DNA from: Sporosarcina cascadiensis
GTDB taxonomy: Bacteria > Bacillota > Bacilli > Bacillales_A > Planococcaceae
Reading direction: 5' to 3'
Assembly: GCF_009650995.1 (NCBI RefSeq)
Contig: NZ_WHVV01000017.1
Span: 1-58,292, forward strand
DNA: 58,292 nt
Made by a program: the position numbers and the translations under genes. Of the stretch, positions 1-7,218 are shown one piece after another. The notes beneath the pieces are model-generated. The model did no database searches. It was not told the origin of the DNA and was given only the letters and a program-made list of their open reading frames with translations. The first letter of the stretch is position 1, and each line of letters opens with the position of its first letter.

Positions 1-548
1 ATATGGTTGACAGCGTCCGAATCAGCGACATTACCAGTAGAAGGAATCATCATTTCCGGAAATACACAATTCGCATCTGCGACAGCCACGCGAACGTGCA
101 GCTTGATACCACAGGAATCGGTGGAGATCGCTGTCCAGTCCGCTGCGTTGTTTGGCAATTTCACGTAGGTCCCATCAATAATCCGAATGAGTCCCACGTT
201 CGGTTGTAATCCTTTCGCATCCCCTTTGATTTGCCAAAAGTGAGAGGCGAGACGTCCTAATAGGTCTGCTAAATGCCCCGTATCAAGAGCGGCAAGCCGC
301 CTGCTTAACTGCGCGTGGCTAAAGGACTCTGTACAAATTTCTTTCTGAAAATCTCGTTTTGCACGGATACCGATCTCCATCTTGCGAAGGCTTTTCCAAC
401 CGCATACGTTGGCCATAATAAAAATTTTCACGATGGCAAGATCGGTAAGTTTCCGGGCATCATAATTAAAGAGTGGGCAAGCTAACACATGGTTTGGCAA
501 GTTCGATAGATATTGACAAAAGACTAAGTTTTGGTTTACACTTTTCAT
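1..548 (-). CDS. IS4-type transposase, partial (runs off left edge)
   Basis: An open frame on the minus strand starts at ATG 548-546 behind an AAAGGAG site with 8-nt spacing and stays open to the window edge, giving about 182 N-terminal residues. It begins MKSVNQNLVFCQYL, then has a helical DNA-binding-like stretch, and near residue 125 reads IIDGTYVKLP. That Asp fits the first catalytic Asp of a DDE transposase of the IS4 superfamily. The rest of the catalytic triad lies outside the window. The family call comes from general resemblance, so the subgroup is uncertain. The insertion sequence end should lie between 549 and about 690, but without the other end I cannot define the terminal repeats or a target duplication. 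Confidence 0.65.
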   Translation of the reverse strand, partial: MKSVNQNLVFCQYLSNLPNHVLACPLFNYDARKLTDLAIVKIFIMANVCGWKSLRKMEIGIRAKRDFQKEICTESFSHAQLSRRLAALDTGHLADLLGRLASHFWQIKGDAKGLQPNVGLIRIIDGTYVKLPNNAADWTAISTDSCGIKLHVRVAVADANCVFPEMMIPSTGNVADSDAVNH

Positions 549-705
549 GAGAAATACTCCTTTTGATAGTGTAGGGAACTGATTTAGTCGTCGTCCCTAT
601 CTACAATAGGAGTTTTTTTGTGTCTTCGCAACGATAAAACGCTAGGATATTCAATATATTACTATTTTTTACTGGTATGCAACGCTAGTGGGCACTCTCT
701 GGCAA

Positions 706-1020
706 TTATCCGGCTAATTTCAATCCGATTGCCGAGCACAAAATAATTGCTATAAAAACCATCCTTCTCCAGTCTTTTGATTCACCAAAGAATATCATGC
801 CGACTAATGCACCACCGACAACACCAATCCCCGTCCAAATAGCATAACCAGTTCCCATAGGGATAAATCGCAATGAATAACTGAGTAACGCAAGACTTGA
901 ACCTAATCCTAAAATTAATAAGATGACCGTTCGCAAATCACGTTTTACAGTAAGTTGATTTATCATTGCGACGCCAAATGTCTCCAACAATCCAGCCACA
1001 ATCAGAGCAAACCATGCCAT
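706..1020 (-). CDS. ykkD: SMR efflux subunit YkkD (guanidinium exporter pair)
   Basis: This 104-residue protein has four predicted membrane helices and the small multidrug resistance pattern, including PMGTGYAIWTGIG in helix 3. It resembles B. subtilis YkkD along its whole length. Its ATG overlaps the stop codon of ykkC in a TGATG junction, so the two subunits are translationally coupled, as expected for a heterodimeric SMR pump. The upstream guanidine-I riboswitch makes guanidinium the likely physiological substrate. The residue position that is the essential Glu in many SMR proteins reads LLETFG near residue 12-13, so the Glu is present. I infer guanidinium/H+ antiport from the riboswitch and family, not from the sequence alone. 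Confidence 0.88.
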   Translation of the reverse strand: MAWFALIVAGLLETFGVAMINQLTVKRDLRTVILLILGLGSSLALLSYSLRFIPMGTGYAIWTGIGVVGGALVGMIFFGESKDWRRMVFIAIILCSAIGLKLAG

Positions 1021-1361
1021 CAGGATTCAACTCCTTTCTTCTCCTTTTCCGGCGTAACTAACTTTAATCCGATAACTCCAATCAATAACGTTATAATCAA
1101 AATAATCTTTCCCCAATTGAATGACTCACCAAAGAAAAGTGACCCTGCAACGACCGTGCCAGCTGTACCTAAACCCACAAAAACGGCGTAAACCGTCCCA
1201 GCTGGAAGCACATATGCTGATGTAATCATTAAGTAATTGCTGACTATGATAAGGACGATTGTTCCAGTCCAAGTCAAGAAGTCATAAGCATGAGTTAAAC
1301 CAATCACCCAAAAGATCTCAATAAATGCGGCAATAAAAACCGTAATCCAATTTCGATTCAC
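1020..1361 (-). CDS. ykkC: SMR efflux subunit YkkC (guanidinium exporter pair)
   Basis: This is a four-helix SMR protein of 113 residues if translation starts at GTG 1361, which has an AGAGGTG ribosome binding site about 7 nt upstream. A TTG 21 nt further upstream would give 120 residues but has no good site. The chosen length matches YkkC of B. subtilis (112). Typical features are AAFIEIFWVIGL with the membrane Glu in helix 1, and LPAGTVYAVFVGLGTAGTV. It is the first gene of a two-gene operon with ykkD, controlled in cis by the guanidine-I riboswitch 60-150 nt upstream. Together the two subunits probably export guanidinium. Confidence 0.88.
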   Translation of the reverse strand: MNRNWITVFIAAFIEIFWVIGLTHAYDFLTWTGTIVLIIVSNYLMITSAYVLPAGTVYAVFVGLGTAGTVVAGSLFFGESFNWGKIILIITLLIGVIGLKLVTPEKEKKGVES

Positions 1362-1396
1362 GAAATGACACCTCTCAATCAATTTTTATAAAAATA

Positions 1397-1441
1397 AAAA
1401 AGCCCAGAAGAACGCTGTTAAACAGCATCTCCCAGGCTTTT
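1397..1441 (-). terminator. Riboswitch expression-platform terminator
   Basis: On the minus strand AAAGCCTGGGAGA pairs with TCTTCTGGGCTTT around an inner GCTGTTTAACAGC palindrome and is followed by a T-run. The left arm is the 3' conserved part of the guanidine aptamer, so the two structures are mutually exclusive. Confidence 0.85.
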
Positions 1442-1516
1442 ATCCCTCCGTGACATAGCGAAAGCTATGAGTTTTCTCTCGGTCCAGTCCAACAACTTGT
1501 TGCGGAACCCTAGAAA
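1422..1516 (-). ncRNA. Guanidine-I (ykkC) riboswitch aptamer
   Basis: Read on the minus strand, the leader of ykkC shows the hallmark blocks of the ykkC/guanidine-I riboswitch in order: CTAGGGTTCCG (from about 1513), GGACTGGACCGAGAGAAAAC, a variable hairpin (CATAGCTTTCGCTATG), then ACGGAGGGATAAAAGCC and GGGAGA. The 3' block is also one arm of the terminator that follows, so ligand binding should block termination and switch the SMR genes on. This is established for the riboswitch class; the match here was made by eye but covers all the conserved segments. Confidence 0.93.
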
Positions 1517-1698
1517 ACATTTGATTAATTTAATTAACCCCTATTTTACATTAAGATGTGGCAGTTTTCTACTAAATGGCTCTGTATATTGCAGTAACAG
1601 TTGGATACCAATAAAATTATTCAGCATTTTGCGTGACAATTTTAATATCCTAAATAAGTTGAATTAAAAAATCTGTATTCTATAAGTTACTAGTACCG

Positions 1699-1850
1699 CT
1701 GATTTCCGTTCCAGGCGAACGCTTTCTGGAAGGTTCGCTTTGCCGTATTTTTGCGCTCTTTGCAAAAATTAAGACAATACAGGGTTCCTTCTACATGCTA
1801 TTTTCGCTCCGCTCCCTTTAGTTATCTCATCCTATCGGGCTGATCCAATC
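1699..1850. repeat. Degenerate Bacillales intergenic repeat
   Basis: The segment beginning GCTGATTTCCGTTCCAGGCG at 1699 resembles an intergenic repeat I recall from Bacillaceae/Planococcaceae, usually continuing into a GC-rich CGCTTTCCGCGG hairpin. Here the copy is degraded (AACGCTTTCTGGAAGG). The rest of 1517-2048 has no credible gene. It is AT-rich apart from this repeat and the palindrome at 1916-1939. Confidence 0.4.
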
Positions 1851-1915
1851 AACTGAGCACAGAACATAGCTTCCTTATGATGTAAAAAGTTTATTCGCTT
1901 ATATAATACACTTTT

Positions 1916-1939
1916 CAAAAGTAGAAATTTCTACTTTTG
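1916..1939. repeat. Perfect 24-bp palindrome
   Basis: CAAAAGTAGAAA is followed directly by its exact reverse complement with no loop. It lies about 110 bp downstream of the AbrB-like gene's stop and is not followed by a T-run in either direction, so it is not an ordinary terminator. It could be a dimeric-protein operator or an insertion-element remnant. Confidence 0.7.
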
Positions 1940-2048
1940 ATAGATGTTGTGGTGAAACCCCGATTATCCTCGTACTACAACGGAATCCCGTTTAATATCT
2001 GACTTGTCAGATCCCAATCAGTTTTGTCTAAAAGGAAAAACCTCACCC

Positions 2049-3182
2049 TCAATGCACTTCCTTACTCCGCAAAGGAATCGATTTCCTCCTAAGCTCCACA
2101 TACCGCAGCAACCGGAAAAGTGGAGGCAGAGTAACACAGACGACGATGACCCGCAGTACTTGCACCGTCACGACAAATGTTGCGTCGCCATTGAGCACGA
2201 GGGCAGTCGTTGACATTTCGGCAATTCCACCCGGCGCAAAAGCCAGTCCAGATGTCAGGAAGCTGATGTCGGAGAACAGCGAGACGGCATACGCGCAGGC
2301 AAGCATTGCAACGATCATGCCGATCGTGCTCACCATGGAAACAACAATCATCCTGCCTAATCCTGCGAACATTTTTTTCGTGAAACGGGAACCAATGCTG
2401 GCGCCGATCAATACTTGTGAAATGATCAGCAGGCTGTGCGGCCACCAGGCAATGAAGTCAAAGCCCAGCCACGCGAATCCGATAATTTTCACGCCGGCCA
2501 CGCTGAACATCGCGCCGATCAACCAAGGGGCAGGCAGTTTCAGCAGTTTCCCCGCTTTGTATCCCGCCACAGCCAGGACAGCAAATAAAACCGTAACGCC
2601 AACATGCTGTATATCAAATCCAGCCACTGCAGCTGTCGTCACATCAGACGCAGTATGACCGAACCAAATAGTTATAGCGATCGGTATAGTCAGGATAACC
2701 AAAAACGCCCGCAACGTCTGTACAATACTAACCGCGCCTGTATTCGCGCCAAATTCCTCCGCAATCCCCGGCATCGCAGAAAGTCCGCCCGGTGTAGTGG
2801 CGAAGAAACTGGTCAGCATATCGAGTTTGCTGTATTTCCATAAAAACAGTCCCGACCCCAATGAAATCACCACAGACAGCACGAGCATAATAACAATACT
2901 CAGCCAGCTCTCATGAAACACAGAAAGAACGGTGCCGTTCACTCGCTGTCCGAGTTCAATCCCCAAAATCGCTTGACCGATATACAGCCAGTACTTCGGA
3001 AGTCCGTTTTGATTGGGAGGGAGCTTGACAATTGCCGGATAAAATATAGAGAGGACGGTCGCTGTCAGGAGTGTTCCAATCATCCAGCCGATCGGAAGCC
3101 CGGTCAATGAAACGATGAATCCGCCGAAACCGCTAAGTGCGATGAACAGTAGAAATTTGTGCAGAGGTTTTCCTTTCTTCAT
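2049..3182 (-). CDS. AbrB-family (PF05145-type) membrane transporter
   Basis: The 377-residue hydrophobic protein has about ten membrane segments arranged as an internal duplication. The first half carries GLPIGWMIGTLLTA and ATTPGGLSAMPGIAEEFG; the second half has matching LPAPWLIGAMFS and AFAPGGIAEMSTTALVLNG. This duplicated AbrB-like (ammonia-monooxygenase-annotated) architecture is typical of a poorly characterised inner-membrane permease family and has nothing to do with the DNA-binding AbrB. Transport of organic acids has been suggested for relatives, but the substrate here is unknown. It is divergent from a LysR regulator across a 150-bp region with a palindrome, so it is probably that regulator's target. 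Confidence 0.8.
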   Translation of the reverse strand: MKKGKPLHKFLLFIALSGFGGFIVSLTGLPIGWMIGTLLTATVLSIFYPAIVKLPPNQNGLPKYWLYIGQAILGIELGQRVNGTVLSVFHESWLSIVIMLVLSVVISLGSGLFLWKYSKLDMLTSFFATTPGGLSAMPGIAEEFGANTGAVSIVQTLRAFLVILTIPIAITIWFGHTASDVTTAAVAGFDIQHVGVTVLFAVLAVAGYKAGKLLKLPAPWLIGAMFSVAGVKIIGFAWLGFDFIAWWPHSLLIISQVLIGASIGSRFTKKMFAGLGRMIVVSMVSTIGMIVAMLACAYAVSLFSDISFLTSGLAFAPGGIAEMSTTALVLNGDATFVVTVQVLRVIVVCVTLPPLFRLLRYVELRRKSIPLRSKEVH

Positions 3183-3245
3183 GTCTATTCCTTCTTTCAG
3201 TCATTCTAAGTTGTGTGTATCGTCCAAATCCATTGCTTGTTATCT

Positions 3246-3262
3246 ATAGTATAAGATACTAT
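3246..3262. promoter_or_regulatory. Candidate LysR operator in divergent promoter
   Basis: ATAGTAT-AAG-ATACTAT is a perfect 7-3-7 inverted repeat in the region shared by the AbrB-family gene and the LysR gene. LysR proteins bind dyads of about this size next to their own promoter. Binding is inferred. Confidence 0.5.
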
Positions 3263-3335
3263 TAATGATAAATAAAATACTCGTTTTGTATCCTCATCCA
3301 TAACCTATACCTATACCAGAAAAGGAGGAATTCAT

Positions 3336-4199
3336 TTGAATGAAAGAGACTGGCTGGTGCTGCAGACGCTATACGAAGAAAAGAATATTACAAAGGCGGC
3401 CCAGCGGCTGTATATTTCGCAGCCTGCGCTGACCAATCGCCTGCAGGTGCTGGAGAGGGAATTCGGAGTGCAGATCGTCAATCGCGGGAGAAGGGGAATC
3501 CAGTTTACGCCACAAGGGGAGTATTTGGCAAAAAGTGCGCGCGATATGCTGCTAAGGATCCAAAGCATTAAGGAAAATGTCATCAATATGGAAGAGAATC
3601 TGACTGGTACACTGCGGCTCGGAGTTTCGACATTCTTCACCGATTATATGCTGCCCAATCTGCTGAAATTGTTCAAAGAGCAGTATCCGGATGTTGAATT
3701 CAAGGTGACGACCAATCTCAGCAGCCAGATTGCGCATCTGACGTATAATCAGGACGTGCATATCGGCATTGTAAAAGGAGACTTCAGCTGGAAAGATGAG
3801 AAGCATTTGCTGATGGAGGAGACGATCTGCATCGCTTCGAAAGAGAAGATCGATATGGAGAATCTCCCAAACCTTCCGCGAATTGATTATCATACGGATG
3901 CCCTGTTGAAGAATTCGCTCGATAATTGGTGGACAGAACGTTTCGCCCAGCCGCCGCTCGTCAGCATCGAAGTGGATAAGGCGGATACGTGCAAAAAGAT
4001 GGTGATGAACGGGCTTGGCTATGCTATTTTGCCGCGGCTAATCTTGGACGACGCACCAGAGCTTGAGAAAATCGATATTTATTCTGTCGATGGAAAACCG
4101 ATCGTGCGCAGGACTTGGATGCTGTATCATAAGGAATCTCTTCATTTGAATATTGTGAAGGCGTTCGTCGAGTTCATGGAAGAGGAATTCAACAAGTAA
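3336..4199 (+). CDS. LysR-family transcriptional regulator
   Basis: The start is TTG 3336, preceded by AAGGAGG with 7-nt spacing; the nearby ATG at 3341 is out of frame. The 287-residue protein has a winged helix-turn-helix at residues 1-60 (ITKAAQRLYISQPALTNRLQVLE), a linker helix and a periplasmic-binding-protein-like effector domain from about residue 88. It is divergent from the AbrB-family permease gene and probably controls it in response to that permease's substrate. A strong terminator follows immediately. Confidence 0.9.
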   Translation: MNERDWLVLQTLYEEKNITKAAQRLYISQPALTNRLQVLEREFGVQIVNRGRRGIQFTPQGEYLAKSARDMLLRIQSIKENVINMEENLTGTLRLGVSTFFTDYMLPNLLKLFKEQYPDVEFKVTTNLSSQIAHLTYNQDVHIGIVKGDFSWKDEKHLLMEETICIASKEKIDMENLPNLPRIDYHTDALLKNSLDNWWTERFAQPPLVSIEVDKADTCKKMVMNGLGYAILPRLILDDAPELEKIDIYSVDGKPIVRRTWMLYHKESLHLNIVKAFVEFMEEEFNK

Positions 4200-4200
4200 A

Positions 4201-4250
4201 AAACAGGCTGCCGTTCAGGACGAAATCGTCTCAAGGGCAGCCTGTTTTTT
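4201..4250. terminator. Bidirectional terminator between lysR and sigma-54 activator gene
   Basis: AAACAGGCTGCC and GGGCAGCCTGTTTTTT form a long stem between two convergent genes. A run of A before the stem and T after it lets it serve both strands. Confidence 0.85.
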
Positions 4251-4262
4251 GCTGTTATACCA

Positions 4263-5627
4263 TCATTCTCCGTTCTGACAGAACTCCCGAATCAACCGGG
4301 AAGCTTTGGACTGGCTGATCTGCAGATCTTCGGCCACTGCCCTCGTTGAACCAAACTTCTCATACGATCTTCTGACCATGGTCCGGGTTACACCGTCCAA
4401 AGCGTTTTCCAATGAATTTGAATACAGCAGTTCAGGAATTTCCTTCACCTTCTCCAAAATTACTTCCGGCAGATCTTCCACTCCTATGACTGCTTCACTC
4501 GTAATCACCAAACGCTCCATCAAATTCTCCAGCTGCCGCACATTGCCGGGCCAAGAATAGTGGTAAAGAACAGTTACGCATTCTTCTGAAATAATCTTAG
4601 TGGAATTGTATTTATCATTGAATTTACTCAGAAAACTGTAGACCAGGGGAATGATATCCTCTTTGCGTTCGCTTAACGGCGGCATCTGGATGTCGATTAC
4701 GTTGAGCCGGTAATACAAATCTTCCCGGAACGTTTTATTTTCCACCATCTTCAGTAAGTCTTGATTGGTCGCCGCAATGATGCGGATATCCACCGTCTTG
4801 CTGACATTACTGCCGATCGGAATGAATTTTTTATCCTGAATCACTTGCAGGACTTTAGCTTGCAAAGTCAGAGCCAATTCCCCGATTTCATCTAAAAAGA
4901 TCGTACCCTGGTCTGCTGCTTCGAATAAACCTATTTTCCCGTCCTTTTTGGCTCCTGTAAATGAACCTGCTGCATATCCAAACAGCTCTGACTCCAGCAA
5001 ATCATCTGGGATAGCGGCACAATTCACATTTAGAAAAGGACCTTCTTTTCTCTGACTCAATTTATGCAGATGGTAGGCGATGACCCCTTTGCCGGTCCCC
5101 GACTGACCCTGAATTAATACGGTGGAATCCGTAGGCGCCACCTTTTCGCAGAAACGCAGGATTTTGCGCATTTTGGGGTTGTTCATAATGATGGTATTTG
5201 CCAATTCCTCTTCCATCGCACTCGGTGAAGGCTGTTCTTCCGTTTTGATGAGCCGGGTAAAATCTTTTATTTCAGTTGCCGTAAACACCATATATTCAAT
5301 TTCATTTTGTGTGTTCAATATAGGGAAAGCCCTAGTCAGCAAGTCAGCGCCGATATTTGTTTGCTGACGCATTGAAATAGGGGTTTTCTTTTCTAAGACA
5401 AGCGGTACAGCAGAAGGTGACCAGTAGCCTTCGTTAAAAAAATCGTCATTATATCTGCCAATCACATCATCTTTTTTCACTCCGTAATGCTTTTCGCAGT
5501 TTCGGTTGACATAAACAATCCGCGATTCCCCGTCTAACACATAGATTTCATCTGACGAATAATCCAGTATTCTAAGCAGTGAATCCACGGATAAGTCCAT
5601 TTTTATTTGTTCTTTGTCATCAGGCAT
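4263..5627 (-). CDS. PAS-domain sigma-54-dependent transcriptional activator
   Basis: The ATG at 5627 has a GGAAGGTG site 6-7 nt upstream; an in-frame GTG at 5636 overlaps that site and is less likely. Numbered from the GTG, the domains are a PAS sensor (about 15-125), an AAA+ ATPase with Walker A GQSGTGKG (177-184), sigma-54 contact loop GSFTGA (224-229; usual form GAFTGA) and Walker B TIFLDE (245-250), and a C-terminal Fis-type helix-turn-helix (TRAVAEDLQISQSKASRLI). There is no receiver domain, so it probably senses a small molecule through PAS, as in RocR/BkdR-like activators of Bacillales. It is divergent from the carnitine-type operon, which has a canonical -24/-12 promoter, so it is almost certainly its activator. 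Confidence 0.9.
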   Translation of the reverse strand: MPDDKEQIKMDLSVDSLLRILDYSSDEIYVLDGESRIVYVNRNCEKHYGVKKDDVIGRYNDDFFNEGYWSPSAVPLVLEKKTPISMRQQTNIGADLLTRAFPILNTQNEIEYMVFTATEIKDFTRLIKTEEQPSPSAMEEELANTIIMNNPKMRKILRFCEKVAPTDSTVLIQGQSGTGKGVIAYHLHKLSQRKEGPFLNVNCAAIPDDLLESELFGYAAGSFTGAKKDGKIGLFEAADQGTIFLDEIGELALTLQAKVLQVIQDKKFIPIGSNVSKTVDIRIIAATNQDLLKMVENKTFREDLYYRLNVIDIQMPPLSERKEDIIPLVYSFLSKFNDKYNSTKIISEECVTVLYHYSWPGNVRQLENLMERLVITSEAVIGVEDLPEVILEKVKEIPELLYSNSLENALDGVTRTMVRRSYEKFGSTRAVAEDLQISQSKASRLIREFCQNGE

Positions 5628-5653
5628 TTTTATCACCTTCCTGCTGGTTGATG

Positions 5654-5714
5654 TGAGTCAGTTTTAAAAACACCTCTGCTTTTTCGAATCAAACCTGACT
5701 CAATTTTGACTCAA
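5654..5714. promoter_or_regulatory. Candidate enhancer (UAS) for sigma-54 activator
   Basis: TGAGTCAG (5654-5661) and CTGACTCA (5695-5702) form an inverted pair, and TGACTCAA occurs twice as a direct repeat at 5696 and 5707, 11 bp apart. The sites lie about 85-145 bp upstream of the predicted transcription start, a usual distance for enhancer-binding proteins. The activator gene is adjacent. Binding is inferred. Confidence 0.55.
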
Positions 5715-5774
5715 TTGTAACAGCATAATGAAAAAAAACGATAGAAAACTTATTCCTATGCAAATTTCAAAAGT

Positions 5775-5790
5775 TGGCATGATACTTGCA
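5775..5790 (+). promoter_or_regulatory. Sigma-54 (-24/-12) promoter of the carnitine-type operon
   Basis: TTGGCATGATACTTGCA contains the invariant GG and GC dinucleotides separated by exactly 10 bases, with TGGCA and TTGCA elements matching the consensus. Transcription would start near 5801, about 70 nt before the first gene. The adjacent enhancer-binding activator supports it. Confidence 0.88.
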
Positions 5791-5869
5791 ATAGTATTTA
5801 GTAACGCGGTGCATGTGAGGGAATTCCCTAGTTGTCCGCAAGTAAATAATAGCTATAAGGAGGAACAAC

Positions 5870-6904
5870 ATGAATAGAACAGCTGAAGTCAGCGACATAA
5901 CCATCATCGGCGGCGGTCCGGTTGGCCTGTTTACAGCTTTTTATGCAGGACTTCGTCAAATGTCCGTAAAAGTCATTGAAAGTTTGCCACAGCTTGGCGG
6001 TCAGCTTGCTGCACTGTATCCTGAAAAATACATTTATGATATCGCCGGTTTTCCTAAAGTGAGAGCACAGGAGCTTGTCGATAATCTGATTGAACAGATG
6101 AATCAATTCGAAACCACCGTATGTGTAGGCGAAACGGTAATAAAAGTCGAGAAAGAAAATGATGGCGTTTTCAAACTGACGACTAATAAAGAAACACATT
6201 ATTCCCGGACGATCATCATCACTGCTGGAAACGGTGCTTTCCAGGCAAGAAAGATGGAAATAGAAAGCGAAGAGAAATTCCAAGAACAAAATATTCACTA
6301 CTTCGTTCAGAACATGAATCAGTTTGAAGGTAAGAAAGTGGCTTTATTCGGCGGCGGAGATTCTGCAGTGGACTGGGCGCTGATGCTTGAACCGATTGCT
6401 GAAAAAGCATCCATTATCCACCGCAGGGATAAATTCCGTGCGCATGAACACAGCGTGGAACTGTTGAAACAGTCCAAGGTAGAGCGAATGACACCTTATG
6501 TACCGGTTGAGTTGGTAGGCGATGGGAAGATTGAAAAAGTGATTATCAAGCATTCAAAAACAGACGAGCTGGTAGAGCTTGAAGTGGATGACGTGCTGGT
6601 CAATTACGGTTTTGTCTCTTCACTCGGGCCGATTAAGGACTGGAGTTTGGAAATTGAAAAGAACTCGGTTGTCGTCAACTCGAAAATGGAGACGAATATC
6701 GAAGGCATTTATGCGGTAGGCGATATTTGCACATACGAAGGAAAAGTAAAGCTGATTGCGACCGGTTTTGGAGAAGCGCCTGTAGCAGTAAGCAGTGCGA
6801 AAGTATATATCGATCCAACTGCAAAAACACAGCCGCTGCACAGCACAAGCATCATGGGTGACCAGGAAGGGAAGCCGGAGAAAGCTGCTGCCGGAGTCAA
6901 CTGA
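5870..6904 (+). CDS. Thioredoxin-reductase-like ferredoxin-NADP+ reductase (YumC type)
   Basis: The 344-residue flavoprotein starts at ATG 5870 behind AAGGAGG. It has an FAD-binding GGGPVGLF near residue 15, an NADPH-binding [11 protein letters not shown] in the middle and the C-terminal IYAVGDI segment before [10 protein letters not shown]. There is no CxxC redox pair between the nucleotide domains, which separates it from true thioredoxin reductases and fits the FNR family of B. subtilis YumC. It is the first gene of the sigma-54 operon, 24 nt before a ferredoxin gene. The inferred role is passing electrons from NADPH to that ferredoxin and on to the Rieske oxygenase. The start and order suggest it is dedicated to this pathway. 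Confidence 0.88.
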   Translation: MNRTAEVSDITIIGGGPVGLFTAFYAGLRQMSVKVIESLPQLGGQLAALYPEKYIYDIAGFPKVRAQELVDNLIEQMNQFETTVCVGETVIKVEKENDGVFKLTTNKETHYSRTIIITAGNGAFQARKMEIESEEKFQEQNIHYFVQNMNQFEGKKVALFGGGDSAVDWALMLEPIAEKASIIHRRDKFRAHEHSVELLKQSKVERMTPYVPVELVGDGKIEKVIIKHSKTDELVELEVDDVLVNYGFVSSLGPIKDWSLEIEKNSVVVNSKMETNIEGIYAVGDICTYEGKVKLIATGFGEAPVAVSSAKVYIDPTAKTQPLHSTSIMGDQEGKPEKAAAGVN

Positions 6905-6928
6905 TTACGTATAACAGGAGGTAGAGAA

Positions 6929-7177
6929 ATGGCGCAATATACAATGGTGGAACGAAGTACATGCATCGCCTGCGGGGCATGCAACCCGGTTGCACCTGAC
7001 TTATTTGAGTACACGGCTGACGGATTCGCCTTTGCTTTATTAGATGATAACGAAGGCGTCACAGAAGTTCCCGAAGACTTGATCGAAGACTTGGAAGACG
7101 CATTCGAAGGGTGCCCGACCAACTCTATCAAAATGTCAGAAACTCCTTTCGCTTGTCAGAGAATTGAAGCTAGTTAA
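6929..7177 (+). CDS. fer: Single-cluster [4Fe-4S] ferredoxin
   Basis: This 82-residue acidic protein has Cys12, Cys15, Cys18 (CIACGAC) and Cys62 (GCPT), the four ligands of one [4Fe-4S] cluster. Length and sequence match the Bacillus Fer family, where the second cluster site is lost. It sits between its likely reductase and the Rieske oxygenase with a good AGGAGG site, so it is the probable electron shuttle. An extra Cys near the C-terminus (FACQR) is not a family ligand. In the known two-component carnitine monooxygenase the carrier is a plant-type [2Fe-2S] domain of CntB, so the cluster type here differs. Confidence 0.9.
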   Translation: MAQYTMVERSTCIACGACNPVAPDLFEYTADGFAFALLDDNEGVTEVPEDLIEDLEDAFEGCPTNSIKMSETPFACQRIEAS

Positions 7178-7218
7178 CGATTTAAATATAAAAACACAAA
7201 TCCAAAGGAGAATGAGAA

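Noticed and set aside
5122..5367. Plus-strand frame inside the sigma-54 activator gene
   Set aside because: Shadow of the real gene on the other strand.
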